DNA of 64,000 nucleotides from Allacma fusca (GCA_947179485.1 OX359250.1:2625661-2689660), one strand, 5' to 3'; shown: positions 1-12,493, counted from the stretch's first letter. Notes: a model not told the origin generated them from the letters alone. Numbers and translations are program-made.

Positions 1-189
1 TTTTTGAGCGAATGGAAGAATCTTTTTTGCTAGGGCGCCAAATATTCCACCAATTCCAGCACATCTTTGCCTCCTTGCCCCAGCAAAATAGTATTGTCCA
101 TTAGGCATCATTGCACCTCCGATTTGATGAGGGAGACGACGATAGTATAGGTCCAAGTCGGCATTACAATTAAACGGTCTAGTATTCAT
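1..189 (-). CDS. Polinton small Gly-rich basic protein, 3' part beyond the window
   Basis: The frame opens with an ATG at 187-189 that overlaps the stop of the penton-like gene (ATGA) and is open to the left edge (63 codons visible). The visible part has two aromatic Tyr pairs, a GG-M-M turn, then a Gly/Ala/Arg-rich stretch (FAGARRQR, then GIGGIFGAL) and a hydrophobic end. Polintons carry a short protein of this kind next to the penton gene. It resembles adenovirus-type minor core or membrane-active polypeptides, but that comparison is inference. The window edge removes its C-terminus, so its length is unknown. Confidence 0.6.
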   Translation of the reverse strand, partial: MNTRPFNCNADLDLYYRRLPHQIGGAMMPNGQYYFAGARRQRCAGIGGIFGALAKKILPFAQK

Positions 190-1193
190 TTTAAAGTGCG
201 CTTTTCTCGAAATTTCAATGTAACTGAAACGGAAGCGAAGTCAAAGTTCACAGGTTCACCTGTCTCCGTGAGTATCCAAATGTGAATAATATCAAAATCG
301 GATACGCACAGGTTTAAAAAGTGTGGGGGTGCGAAAGAATTGTGAGTAATTTCACCATATTTTCCCTTATACGGTATAATTCGTAGGCATGGGGCTTGAA
401 CGTCCGCCAGGTATTGAGGTTGAATAATATTACAATACAAAAAGATCTTTGTGTTTCCCGCGTTTACAAATACAGGCTGCGTTCCTTTAATTATCATTGG
501 TGAAGTATCCTGCCTGTAGTGAGTGATTGATACATCAACTTTCTCTCGCAATTCTTCCGGAACTATTGCTTTTTTATGTGTCGCCACAGAAGTGTACTCC
601 ATAGGTATATCAACACTAAAATCTTGAGCTTTATGACCCGTTCCAAATGATAGTGTATAGTAAATGTCACGTTGATCTAAACCTATAGGCAGCGCATTTT
701 TATCCACTGCAGGGTTGTATACTGATCTTGGGAAAACATCACTAATCATTCCTGTGTTATAATCATCGATTCCTAATATTGCACTTAACTTGGAACTAAA
801 TCTTATTTTGTTCACTGTTCTGGCCGTTTGCAAAACTTCGCAACAAAATACATGACCGACAATAGTTATTTTATTGATTGGACATATTTTTGGCAACATT
901 TCCAATATATCAACCAAATTTCGAACATCCTTCGTTGATAAAAAATCAAACTCTATAAAATGGGCCTCCCCACTAATTTTGTCGAACCATAAATATTCAA
1001 TACTCCCAAGCCTTTCATTCTCCTTAATTATTACGTGTCCATAAATGTACGAACAGTCTACAAGCGCAGCTTCCCAACCATCAGAAGGTAATCTTATAAC
1101 TCCACTTAGTTTGTTTTTGAAATTCCCAACCGTATTTTCTGGGAAAATATTTAAACACGCATTAGACTGCAGAGACACAAAAAATTCCGACAT
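186..1193 (-). CDS. Polinton minor capsid (penton-like) protein, intact 335-codon frame
   Basis: A 335-residue uninterrupted frame from an ATG at 1191-1193. The N-terminus has the family pattern: a short Leu/Ser/Asn strand, then FPENT, then a stretch ending WEAALVDCSY, corresponding to the usual 'W-E-V-A-L' signature. Around residue 135 a KLSAILGID motif matches the 'L-A-x-I-L-G' element of the family. The C-terminal third has YCNIIQPQ, a DVQAP-LR-IP segment and a closing VTLKFR, also typical. Such proteins form the vertex (penton) capsomer of Polinton/adintovirus particles; this is family knowledge and no activity is shown here. The intact frame suggests a recent insertion or preserved function. 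The TGA stop overlaps the ATG of the next gene. Assignment is by motif recognition; a structure or profile search would settle it. Confidence 0.75.
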   Translation of the reverse strand: MSEFFVSLQSNACLNIFPENTVGNFKNKLSGVIRLPSDGWEAALVDCSYIYGHVIIKENERLGSIEYLWFDKISGEAHFIEFDFLSTKDVRNLVDILEMLPKICPINKITIVGHVFCCEVLQTARTVNKIRFSSKLSAILGIDDYNTGMISDVFPRSVYNPAVDKNALPIGLDQRDIYYTLSFGTGHKAQDFSVDIPMEYTSVATHKKAIVPEELREKVDVSITHYRQDTSPMIIKGTQPVFVNAGNTKIFLYCNIIQPQYLADVQAPCLRIIPYKGKYGEITHNSFAPPHFLNLCVSDFDIIHIWILTETGEPVNFDFASVSVTLKFREKRTLK

Positions 1194-1692
1194 TTTGACC
1201 GCTATATTTCCAATTATGTACTAAAATTACAAAATATTAGCAGCCTCCTTTTTATTTTTTCATATCATTATAAATCATCCATTTTTTTCCAACACACACA
1301 CATATCCCTCCTACGTATTTGAATACTTACTTTCGTAACTTCATCCGACACTCTAACCTACCTCACCAACGAGTCAGCCTTATTTAATTTTGCATACGTA
1401 TGTGTAATTACTAACTTTGGTTGCTCTTATATGTTTGTCATGTGTTTGCGATTATTAAATTAATTTATTATTTACCGAATTTCCCCAGTATTTTTAGTGA
1501 ATACATGTCTAATTATGTATTCATTTATGCAGCAGTTTCATCCTGAGCATCGGTGTGCACAATTCTGGCCGTTCAACCGTATGTTACTATGGCCGTAACA
1601 ATTGTACGGCCTTTCCTCTATATGATTATAACATGTGTTTGACTTAGGCGGTAAGAGGGAAATGCATGGAATGCACATGCGCTGGATGTAGC

Positions 1693-1779
1693 CCTATGCT
1701 TGTGCCTGAGCAACTCAGGTCCTATGCTTGTACCTGAGCAACTCAGGTCCTATGCTTGTACCTGAGCAGCTCAGGCCCT
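1693..1779. repeat. 28-bp tandem repeat, three copies, with an imperfect palindrome
   Basis: Units begin at 1693, 1721 and 1749, an exact 28-bp period. Each contains the near-palindrome CCTGAGCAACTCAGG. The first copy differs by one base (TGTG for TGTA) and the third carries AGCAGCTC. Too short to be a satellite; no function assigned. Confidence 0.85.
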
Positions 1780-3470
1780 ATCTTGTACCAGTGCACTTGC
1801 CCCATACACACTACTAGGGTCAAATAACACATTTTGACTAATGTATTCACTCCATAAACTGCTTTGCTGGTTTAGTGAATCGTGCTTCTGGACAACTCCC
1901 AAGACCAATGAATCGATCCCCAAAGTGCAGAATTCGCAAGTTTTGCATCCGCTGGACACGTCCTTAGAGCAATAAAATAAAGTTAAATTATTCATATAAC
2001 TTATATTACTCTCATTCTCATTACTAACATTATTCACACATTCATTATCATGCATACGGCAACTAAACGAAATACTAAAATAGTTTAAAAAAATAATCTT
2101 ACGTTGGAGTTTTGAGTTACCAAACCACAGCCAAAGAAGGATATTGGTAAGAAGCTACCTCACGTTCACGTTTTATTATGTAATAAACGAACCGGTACAG
2201 GTAGACCATCAAGTAGTAGACAGGAATCGGATGACCCATAGCAGTGTAGCTGTTGTCTTCTAATTCTGTGGAATGCATGTTTCCACCAGGTCCGGACACA
2301 AAAGAATGAAAGTGGAACTGGATTACCCCAAAGTTGGGATAGGTTTGATGCATACTCTTGATCAGGTTGCAGCAACTTGCATAATCTCTAATGTCTTGGT
2401 GCGAGAAGATGTCATGATAACTGTAGAGACTGGTACAATTCCGATCGTAGTTTGTCTGAGATAGTTCTTATAGTGTAAGAATGCACGTTCGTAGGATCCA
2501 GAGGGATGGAAGGTCAACTGAAAGTTCGTTGATCTTCTCCATCTAAAGGGTACAGTTGGTGCTACTCCTCGATCAGGCAATTGCAGACAATATGGACACT
2601 CGACAAAGTATGCAGAATTGACGTGTGTATCTCCCCAGGGAAACCAAAATGACTGAAACATATAATATATTAACATAATTATTTATCAATGTACATTTTA
2701 TTATCATTTACATAAACAACCTATTTTTCCAATCGAACGACTAAATGTGTCACAGAATATGATTTATGTAAATAACGAAAATCCATACAAATCTTGTGGG
2801 GAACACAAGAAATAAGTTAATGTTAGCATCGGGTTCCTTAGTTTAAGTCCTTCGCCTTGGCAATCATTTGCAGCCATGATCCTGACGTCTTCCATCCTCT
2901 TTTCAAAATAATGGGATTGGATTTCAAAGTCAGTAAGAAGACGGAAAATTATGGTGAACTGTTTGACACTGCTCTTCTAGTATTGATGCTATAAACACCG
3001 GTAAGAAAAACAGGTAGAATCCAGAATGATCTCGCTTCATCCAATGCCTCTTGGTAGTTGAGTTGCTTGTCACAGAGGATTATGTCCTCATACTGCCTGG
3101 CGTAAAGGCTAAGATCTGGACCGGTATTCACTTCAACAATAGAACTTGGCATAATTTCCACAACTCGGACGATAAAGTTCTTACCAAACTGTTGCATTAC
3201 TCGAAATTGTGCCATTCTTAGATTTTGGGATAATTTCAAATATAAGAGGAAAATGAGTAAAAGTGGTCACAGTTAAGACAAGAGGAATAATGAACTAGGG
3301 ATATAATAGGGATAAGAACTTGCATTAGGAAATATGACACCCTGATTATTCAATGAGACAGGTGACTCGCAGGTATTATTGTCTAGAACCTTAGGTCTCA
3401 GTCGTTCAATCATAGCCAAAGTAAGATAATCCAAGCGGGTATTTCTTTATCATAATTGGTTGCACCATTC
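1771..3470 (-). other. Unrecognised coding-like pieces, possibly a decayed spliced gene
   Basis: Several minus-strand stretches look protein-coding but do not join in one frame. Pieces lie at about 3470-3310, 3239-2949, 2958-2760 (a +1 shift from the previous piece), 2662-2362 and 2430-2117 (again shifted), and 2055-1771 (94 codons, with a Cys cluster C-x8-C-x2-C-x2-C). An acceptor-like TTTCAG lies just before 2652 and a donor-like GTAAGA near 2102. Composition is balanced and not repeat-like. I do not recognise a family. It may be a real multi-exon gene whose exon ends I cannot fix, or a pseudogene. Confidence 0.3.
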
Positions 3471-4857
3471 ATTTTCTTATTCCTGTGTTATTCTGCATTA
3501 TAATGATGTATATTTTGTAAGCATTGAAAGAGAGTTGTGCATACCTCTTTTTTGATTTTGTCAGATGTTGAGAAGAAAAATAACAGGCAAAGTAATATGG
3601 AGATGGAGAGAAAATGTCAAAGTAGTTCAGGGCGTGGAAAGAAAAATGGAATGAATAAAACAAACGAGGATAGCCAAGCTGTGCCTGTGAATGGAGATGA
3701 GACGCAGACAATTCCTGCTAGTATTGCAAATGTGGCAGGTAAACTTATTTTTAATTTTTGAGATGAACGAAATGCAAGAATGAAAGAAATACGGATGTAT
3801 GTGAAAGATATTTCATAATTTTGAATTATTTTGAAATTTTGTAAAATTGTAGATGAATAATTTTGAGTGTGAAGGGGTGAGGGTTCAAATGACAGATTGA
3901 AACATTAGCTCTCACGAATTGCGTAAGTTGCTAATTTCAATATCTATGGTCTATGATGCTACTTTTGATGTATGTATGTGTAAGTGTAATATAAGTGTAT
4001 ATTGACTGTAGATGGTCAGAGTAGCGAGGATTGTGAACCCCGGCATGTAGTCTGCAACAAGAGGAATTTAACCAATATGCTCCATCAAATACTCCTGGGT
4101 GGCCCAGAAAGAAGGTGAACATTGCGAAATCCCATATTATGTATTATGTACAATGCAAAACTCGCACTCACCTCGCCCTCAGAACTCAAAATTTGAGTGC
4201 CGAGTGCGAGACAGCGTCATTCTCATCGGAACTCAGTTTTAAGAGGCCGAGTGCCATACAAATAGATTACAGCGAGTGTGAGAGCAGTATTTGGAACTCA
4301 TATATTCCGTAACACTGCATACATCCCCTGTTGCCTCCATCTAAACTTACAAAAATAATACATTTCCCCTGTATTAAGCGTGTTGATGATTTCGTTTCCG
4401 TTAACAATGTGAGTTTTTTCGAAGTTTATCCAGATATTGATTCATTAAGCGTGTTTTTCAACTTAAATGTGCAAAACATCTGCAAACTAGTTTAAATAAA
4501 TTGATCTCATCTAAGAGCATCACTTATTTTAATTTCTATAAAGTAGAAGTGTGAAGAGACAATCAAATTGACAATTGAGAACAATTATCTCCAATACCAC
4601 GAATCTAATTCAATGAACTGTTTTGTGAATATTGCTTGTGTAAACAGTAATGGCTAATGCTTATTGCTTCATTCTTGTCCAATAATTTTTTCAAAACAAA
4701 GTCGGAAATTTCGAGAAAAAAAGTCAAAATTCATCCTACTTTGACAGCCAAAACTTCCAATTTTGTCTATATTTAAATACTGCTCTTGAACAGTACGTTC
4801 TTCCATTCCAGATTACTTTAATTGACGAAACTGATAACATCAACAGGAGACATCAAA
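3471..4857. other. No gene seen; GAGTGCGAG-motif patch
   Basis: No supportable gene. Between 4155 and 4290 the sequence is enriched in CTCGCACTC and GAGTGCGAG in both orientations. This resembles the motif-filled ends of the hAT MITEs elsewhere in the window, but no terminal inverted repeat or target duplication was found. The rest is AT-rich and featureless. Confidence 0.4.
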
Positions 4858-5195
4858 ATGATTTCGAAAATAAGAAGGTATAGACATTTCTGGGGGTACA
4901 TTGCACACTGCGACAAGCATCAACGTATTAAGTGTATTAGAATTCGATAAATCAGAAATAAAGGCATTGTCTGAATGCGCGTTGAACGTTTATAAAGGAA
5001 ACGCCAGTATTCCAAAACCAACCGTACAAAAGCTAGTTCCCTACAAGAATGTTTTAAACAAAATTGCATCTGAAAATATAAAAAAATATTCCAAAAAGGA
5101 AAGACATTATTGTTCAAAAAGGAGGAGGTGCATTCATACCTTTAACTCTTGCCTCTGTTTTGCCAACACTCTACTCAGAGTTAGTGAACAATTGA
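4858..5195 (+). pseudogene. Frameshifted Polinton small conserved protein
   Basis: Three consecutive plus-strand frames together show one known Polinton-associated protein type. The start (ATG 4858) gives a basic aromatic segment. A shift near 4915-4925 leads into a segment with KALSEC, then N-x3-GN, then the LVPYKNVL-K-A basic helix. A second shift near 5090-5105, in an A-run, leads to VQKGGGAFIPL and a hydrophobic tail ending at the TGA at 5193-5195. Both shifts are +1. Animal Polintons encode a short basic protein with just this 'ALSEC...NVxxGN...KGG-FxP-L' layout near the capsid genes. Its role is not established. The frameshifts mark it as dead. It is on the opposite strand to the 1-1193 genes, so it is a separate or rearranged copy. 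Confidence 0.75.
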
Positions 5196-8100
5196 AATAT
5201 ATAATGGCCAGAAAAATGAAGTTAATCTCAGAATCAGACTATGACTTACTAATGAATTTGAAACGTGATTGTTTTAAATTATTGTAAATAATTTTAAAAC
5301 GTAATATTCTTTAATTTTAAATGAAAAAAGTTTTTAACTTTTATTTAAAAAGTTGAAATTATGTCACCGCAAGCCATATGATTATTACTATCAATGCTAT
5401 ATAATGTAATGCTTATGATTTTTGGAATGAAAAACAGTGTGGAAATGTTACAACTGTATAAGTAACAGTGCGAGACAAGCTATGATCGATTACACATATT
5501 CGATACTGATAAGTCTTTTCACCGTGCTATTGTACCTATTAAGAAACAAGTGATAATTGCAAAGTAAAGAAGTAAATAATTGTTTGTAATACATGCTGAA
5601 TTACTGTATAATTGTTGCTGAATATTAATTCAGCTGGTCCTTCATATTAAAGTGAGAATTAGAGGAGCTGATCAAGGCCTAACACCCTGGAAAATCTCAA
5701 TTTATCCCAATCTAAAAGTGCTAACTATCTAGCATAAAATTTTGTAATACAATCAATTTATAGAAATGATTTTACAACCGACTTTTCTCTCTCCTGTTTA
5801 CATCAAACTTAATTAAGATAATAGTGGGATTGTAAACGAATTTTCATAGTCTTGGATATACATAGTTTATATCTCACAGTTTAAATATCGACTTGCCATT
5901 TTCCGTTTAGATGTATTATTTCCGAGATCATGCGTGACCATGTCAACCGCTGATTATGAATGACACCGTGATACAACATAACTAACGGTCGGCTGGGTTC
6001 ACATTATTTTTTCGAAATAAGCGTGTACCTAAATTTAAAAATCTGATTTGTGTATTGAAATACTGTGTTTACTGAAACACAAATGCATCCTTGCAAATAA
6101 TTTCCAAGATTATTATATGTAAAAGATAAACGCAGTTCAAGGATAATTCCAGCAGAGTTTTGCTTCGCATATACATCCGCTGCGACTGCATAAGTATGGA
6201 ACGATCAGCATGACAGATATTATAACCGATCCGGCAGCATGGAAGGCAAACAAATTTAACCGGAAGAACTCGCCCTGTTGAAAAGACGGGTTTTAAATTA
6301 GACCAAGAATTCAACAAAAACATCTAAACTTTAATCATTATTATTGCAAATTTTAATATTTATTCATATGTTGGTTTCAGGCAAGTGTAGCCTCGATGAG
6401 GCTTTCCATTAATAGCTTAAATAAGGAAATCATTGTCCGCTCAAGTTATTTTGTCAATTTGGTGTTATACTATACAATCATTTCACAGTTATGTAACATG
6501 CAGCATCAAATTTTCACTATACTCAAAATTGATATGAAAATGTTATCAAAACCAAGTGTTTCGTTAAACACGTTACACTCAAAAACCACATTTTCAATGG
6601 AAACTAAAATTACGGTTTTTGATATCTACGTACCTGTAAATACAAAGCACATGGCAAAACACATTCTTATGATTGCAACTACCAATATAACAAGTAAAAA
6701 GAATTCAAATAGGTCAGGTATACTGTTAGTAGCAAAGCGAAGCTTTTAATGAAAGCATGTAGCAAACCTAGTCGTGTGAAGTATTTGAAATGATAGTAGC
6801 GTTTCTCACGGTAGTTTTAGCAATATTACAGAATTTTATTTCCTTTTAATCCAATTATTATTTTACTCCTTATAATAAATTATTTCCCAATGTAACACCA
6901 TTGCGGTTTCCAAAGAAATTTGCTCTGGTATTTATAATTTGTGGACAGAAATGAATTAAAAAAATAACGAAATTAAATATATTTAAATAAGATTCACTGA
7001 TAAATCATTGATACTCATTCGAAACGAATCAGAGTACAACAAGGATCAGTAAATAACTTGGTTGGATTTTCAAGGCGAATCTATTGGTTAGTTCCCCTCA
7101 TTTGTACACAATTACTGTACCTGTTACGGGACCCATATAACGTGTCATTAAAATTGTGCTCCTTTACAAGTACATGTACCCATATTATCAGGTCCAAACC
7201 GAAACGCTTGTAGATAACCTGGATGACATTTTAACGACTGAAAGATCTATGTGAAGAAACAGCTTCAAGATTACGCATGTCATAAAATTTACTAGATGCT
7301 AAAGTGCTCAAACCTGACTATACTTTAGAGCTGACATTCCATTGAGGGCGAAAAACTGATCTGGCAATTGCGAGCTTGTGAAAATAAGTTACTACTAATC
7401 TACATTATTAGAAATGTAAAATTACATTTGAAGTTGAAAATTGTAAGTTCTGTGAACAAAATTTAAGAAAATAATTGCTACTATTTACGTTAAAATTATG
7501 CACATGTGGCCTTCCTCAGGGAATGGTTCCTGTCAAACAATAGTTTATATATTTATATTTTTAAGGAGTATTTTTATACTCTGCTCAAAGGGCAGGGTTT
7601 TGAACATATTACAGCATATTTTTCGTACGTTTTTAACTTATTTATTAAATTGTGATATTTAAATCATTATTGAATTATAGTTAAAATTTAACACTAGTTG
7701 GTGTATGCTGTACAGCTTGACTTAATTATTATGGACGTATGAAACTGCAGTATGGTCATTCAATGAATGCATGTATGGTACACCATATAGTCAGTTGCTA
7801 ATCCTAAATATAGCTCTCGGTTACACGACCACCGCTGACGACCACCTACCCGAAGTCTCAAATTATCACGAAGAAACGATTTTTGTTTTTGTGGAATATA
7901 ATCTTGAAATTAACTGTCCATTCCAAGAAAGGTTTGAGGGTAGTCCCTGATATTGCTTCTTAAAATCCTTATTGTCTTGAAAATACATTTACGCGTGTTG
8001 TTCGATTCCGCGTGGAAAAGTCTGGTATTACGTTCCACTCTGCGCATTCTTATATCATTAATTGCTGAAACTGTCATTTGAATTTGGGCTACGGAGTCTT

Positions 8101-8583
8101 CTAAACGAGGTTAAGCACTGGGTATGCTCAAATAGTTTTAGAAAGTGTCGGTAGTGAATCACCAGGGTTAAGCGCGCTCTTGTAACAGTGTCCCTGATAT
8201 TAGCTACTTAATCATAAGTTTGAAGTGAACGTCAAATGATAGTAATATGAAACATCGAAAATTAAATTATGCATATTTGAAGCGAGCATCACAAGAATGC
8301 AATGATTACATTCATAAAGTGAACAATAATTCACCATTATAAGTACTGAAGCGATAAGATTTGTTTAACGGGTTTTTAATTTTTTGAATGTTTGGGCAGT
8401 GATGCTGGTATCAGTACTTGTTTGTAATTTCATTGAACAACAAAGTTATTGTTAAACTAGCCTTCCGAAAGGGTAGCACAAGAAATAGTAACAAAAATTT
8501 ATCTAGAGCAAATAATGAGAATACAATTGAGCAGGACTTGGTTAACGCCCGCCCCTGTCGTGTGTCTGAAATCTGTGATGTGG
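5196..8583. other. No gene seen, AT-rich
   Basis: Short open frames occur (for example 6396-6749 plus and 6069-6323 minus), but their composition is what AT-rich random sequence gives and no motif is recognisable. No repeat with clear ends was found. It could be intergenic sequence or 3' intron of the FRRS1-like gene, whose last exons were not found. Confidence 0.5.
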
Positions 8584-8591
8584 CTCAGAAA

Positions 8592-9081
8592 CAGGGTTGG
8601 GTTTTTTTGGTTTTTTTCAAAAAAAAACCAAACAACCAGGTTTTTTTTGTTTAAACCGGGTCTTTTTGGTTTAAACCAGGTTTTTTTGGTTTAAACAAAT
8701 TTTCAATCCAAAACATTCATTAATATGCAAAAACATGTGAATTTGAACAAATTTATTTATTTCCCAAACTCAGTAAGTATCACAAAGTATTAAATATTTA
8801 ATAATTTAGATATAATTTTAACGATAACTTTGCAGCATAAACACAAGTTTGACTTTTTTCATTTTACAAACGATTCCGAATTTCTAAATGTACAAGACTA
8901 AAAGCTAATAGTATTATTTACTTCACTAAAGTTTAACTACACAATATCACAGTAACTGCACAAGTTTTGTGCACGACGAAATATAAGCATTTTGGATTGA
9001 AAATATTAAAATTTTATGTTTGGTTTAAACCAATGGTTTTTATTAAAAAACCGTTGGTTGGTTTAAACCAAACCAACCCTG
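8592..9081. mobile_element. hAT-type MITE, GGTTTAAACC motif
   Basis: Terminal inverted repeats CAGGGTTGG and CCAACCCTG bound 490 bp. The exact 8-bp target duplication CTCAGAAA lies at 8584-8591 and 9082-9089, diagnostic of the hAT superfamily. The first 110 and last 60 bp are packed with GGTTTAAACC/GGTTTTTTT variants; the core is plain AT-rich sequence without an open frame. Non-autonomous. The TIR resembles that of the 53223-53621 element but the filling motif differs. Confidence 0.9.
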
Positions 9082-9089
9082 CTCAGAAA

Positions 9090-10059
9090 TATGGGTTCAG
9101 TGGCCAAGAGTAAATATAAAATAAAAAATAAGGTCAGCTCAAGCGAAAGTATAAAATCTGAGTGACAGTAATAATTTGTTAGTCACCAGCTGCAATATAC
9201 TTACGCGTAATTAATTGTGGTAAAAATAGATAACCTAACCTTGTTCTAAACTTTAACATGTTATTATAATGTCAGGAAAACATTCGGTACATAATTCACT
9301 TTGTCCTGCACTGTCAAGTTACTTGTTGCATCATGGATTTCAACCCGGACATGAAAATTTGTATTGCATTTTCTAGACATTCCACCTTTCCAAAACTAAG
9401 AACACAACATTGTACGTACTGATGAAAATAACCCCATTTCTATATTCTCTTATCTTTCTGTATTTTTCCAGATAAATATCTAAACTTTCATCTGGTTCCC
9501 TGATTTTACTATTCAACATGGTTTAGTAACATGGCGCTTTATACGTACACTCTAAAACCTCCGGACAGAACTTAATCATGGCCGGTAGGATTTTTAAATG
9601 CCAGCAAGAATATGCACAAGTATCATGGCCAGGAAGGATTTGATCTGGCTATGCATATTAGTAAAAATTAAATACCACAGGAATAATATATTCTTGGATA
9701 GTTCAAGCATGCATGGCGTAACTTGCAATTAATGCTGTAAGCATAGTTAAATTATGGATACTTGCAGGATTAAAATAGGAATGGAAGTACCCTTATATCA
9801 AACCAAGCCGTGCAACAAAACATCTTCGATTCCAGCCATATGAAAGCCATCCAACATTATTTTAAACGGTTTCCCGTTATCGAAGTAAAGATAGGTATCT
9901 GATGCAGACACATCTGTTTGAGCAGAAATTTAGAGGTGAGAAATATCTAGTACATAAGTAATTATATTCACAGCATGTTTGGTAAATGTGTGTATCTACA
10001 CAACGGTACGATGTTGAATTTTATGAAAAATACATTTCTAAATCTTATATACACTTAAT
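9090..10059. other. No gene seen
   Basis: AT-rich sequence without supportable ORFs. Near 9560-9650 there are scattered GGCCGG/GGCCAGGAAGGAT runs, reminiscent of the GGGAAT-motif elements at 15.0, 21.3 and 26.5 kb, but without detectable ends. Confidence 0.4.
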
Positions 10060-11335
10060 TTAATATTAGTTTTTATTAAATTAAATTATTTAATTTTTAT
10101 TTTGTAACTAATTTCTTAGATTAATATTAATTTTAATTAAATTAATCAATTTTTATTTTGTGGCTAATTTTTTAAAATTCATTAATTTTAATTAAATTAC
10201 ATTAATTAATTTTTATTTTGTGACTAATTTTTTAAATTCATATTAATTTTAACTAAATTACATTAATTAATTTTTATTTTATGACTAATTTTTTAAATTC
10301 ATATTACTTTTAATTAAATTAAATTGATTTTTATTTTGGAACTAATTTTTTAAATTCATATTAATTTTAATTAAATTAATTAATTTTTATTTGGACTAAT
10401 TTTTTAAATTCATTAATTTTAATGTAATTAATTAATTTTTATTTTGACTAATTTTTTAAATTCATATTAATTTAAATTTAATAAATTAATTTTAATTTTG
10501 ACTAATTTTTTAAATTCATATTAATTTTAATTTAATAAATTAATTTTTATTTTGACTAATTTTTTAAATTCATATTAATTTTAATTTAATACATTAATTT
10601 TTATTTTGACTAATTTTTTAAATTCATATTAATTTTAATTTAATAAATTAATTTTTATTTTGACTAATTTTTTAAATTCATATTACTTTTAATTTAATAA
10701 ATTAATTTTTATTTTGACTAATTTTTTAAATTCATATTAATTTTAATTTAATAAATTAATTTTTATTTTGACTAATTTTTTAAATTCATATTAATTTTAA
10801 TTTAATAAATTAATTTTTATTTTGACTAATTTTTTAAATTCATATTAATTTAATTAAATTAAATTATTTAATTTTTATTTTGACTAATTTTTAAAAATCA
10901 TATTTATTTAATTAAATTGAAGTAATTAATTTTTATTTTGACTGATTTTTTAAATTCATATTTATTTAATTAAATTGAAGTAATTAATTTTTATTTTGAC
11001 TGATTTTTTAAATTCATATTTATTTAATTAAATTGAAGTAATTAATTTTTATTTTGACTAATTTTTTAAATTCCTATTTATTTAATTAAATTGAAGTAAT
11101 TAATTTTTATTTTGACTAATTTTTTAAATTCCTATTTATTTAATTAAATTGAAGTAATTAATTTTTATTTTGTTACTCATTTTTTAATTAATATTAATTT
11201 TAATTAAAACAAATTCATTAATTTTTATTTTGTAACTCATATTTTAATTAATATTAATTTTAATTAAAATAAATAAATTAATTTTTATTTTTGTAATAAT
11301 TTTTTAGTTAATATTAATTTAATTTATATAATAAT
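10060..11335. repeat. AT-rich tandem array, 54-bp core period
   Basis: About 1.28 kb of very AT-rich tandem repeats. In the centre (about 10440-10850) the period is 54 bp, set by the spacing of GACTAATTTTTTAAATTCAT, for example at 10500, 10554 and 10608. The flanks hold older variants in which GACTAA becomes GTGACTAA, GTAACTCAT or GACTGATT, with period 55-60. Copies are most alike in the middle and decay outward, as expected from unequal exchange. It contains no genes. Confidence 0.9.
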
Positions 11336-12485
11336 TGTAATATATATACGATTATTGTATATATTATTAGTATTTCGGAAACAAATGTGAAGCTGCTCTG
11401 AAACCCGAATTACCACGGGGACAATATTTGTGCCAACGAGTTATCCTGCCCCGTTCCTGGCCTAAACAGATACCCATAACCCACAAACTTTGACCATAAA
11501 GATGTACTCTTATAGGGAGAGTTAGCTACATTGGTTTAAACGGAATTTTCGTACTGCAAATAATGTTTTCTGTCCCGTTCCAAACTACACGGAACAAAAA
11601 TATATGTCCCGATTTCCCTTATAGTGCTTCTGATCAGGACGGGCAGTACATAGTCAATAAAGCTTCCTCCATAAAATTCAATTCGACACGATGGACTAAT
11701 TTTTTTCGCTTTTGACCGTCACTTACATCTTTTCCGACCAGGTGTGGATTCTGTTGGTGGTTGTTGAGGACAGTGAGGGTTAGGTTAGTGTAAGCTGGAA
11801 ATGGGTGCGGTGACTATGATGGCCCCGAAGGGAGGTGAATTATGATTCCGGTCAGGAAACTGCCTCACATATCGTAGTTCGGAAAGTTACCTTTTCCTCA
11901 CCGAATCCTCACCCTTCCACCTACGGGCCATCCTTTCACCCGGCCCTTAGGTTTTTTGATCATTAGTTGGGCGAGTTATCGTAGTTTGGAAAATTCCCCC
12001 TTTGGGGATTTGGCACACGGTGAATTATGTGTGGCATTTTCTAGAGCTACTTTCTAGAGCGGGGAGAAAAGTAAAAGAGAAAATTGCTGATACCGACCAG
12101 CAAACTATATTAATTGAGGGGAGTAACTCAATATTTACTACCAACGTTATTTTTAAGGTTATTAATGGTTAAGTTAAATGGATTAGCTTCATGCGGGACT
12201 AACTCCTAGCCGCTATCAACGGATCAAACGTTGGGCATATGCAGGGCCCTGGTGGGAAGTTTGCCAAGAGCGCTCAACCATGATTTTTTTATATGATTTT
12301 TTGATGTAATGTAAACTATTTGAAATGACTTTCTTTGCTCGAATATAATCCTCTTATACTAAACTACATTGCCCTGCAAAGCGGGCTACCTTTTTAGTAT
12401 TCCATAAGCAATGAAAGCGTCAAATCTCTCATTAGTAAAAATACCGCGCAAAGACTATGTTTAGTCACAATACTTCCAATTGGAC
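11336..12485. other. No gene seen; G+C-richer block of unknown repeat
   Basis: From about 11730 to 12060 composition rises and includes GGGTTAGGTTAGTG and two similar phrases (ATCGTAGTTCGGAAAGT near 11870 and ATCGTAGTTTGGAAAAT near 11975). This suggests a degraded repeat. No open frame, RNA gene or element boundary can be supported. Confidence 0.4.
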
Positions 12486-12493
12486 TCACGTAG

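Larger units (their letters stand above)
1..1193 (-). mobile_element. Polinton/Maverick (adintovirus-like) fragment, cut by the window edge
   Basis: Two minus-strand genes sit head to tail with a 4-base ATGA overlap at 186-189, a compact virus-like arrangement unlike the intron-rich host gene in this window. Both match protein types carried by animal Polintons: a penton-like minor capsid protein and a short Gly-rich basic protein. The element continues past the left edge. No terminal inverted repeat or target duplication is visible on the right, so the right boundary is simply the start of the last recognisable gene. Whether it is a whole element or a fragment cannot be told from this window. 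Confidence 0.7.

Noticed and set aside
10060-11335. Centromeric satellite or replication origin
   Set aside because: Only 1.3 kb, single-locus here, with copies decaying outward; a local tandem expansion explains it.
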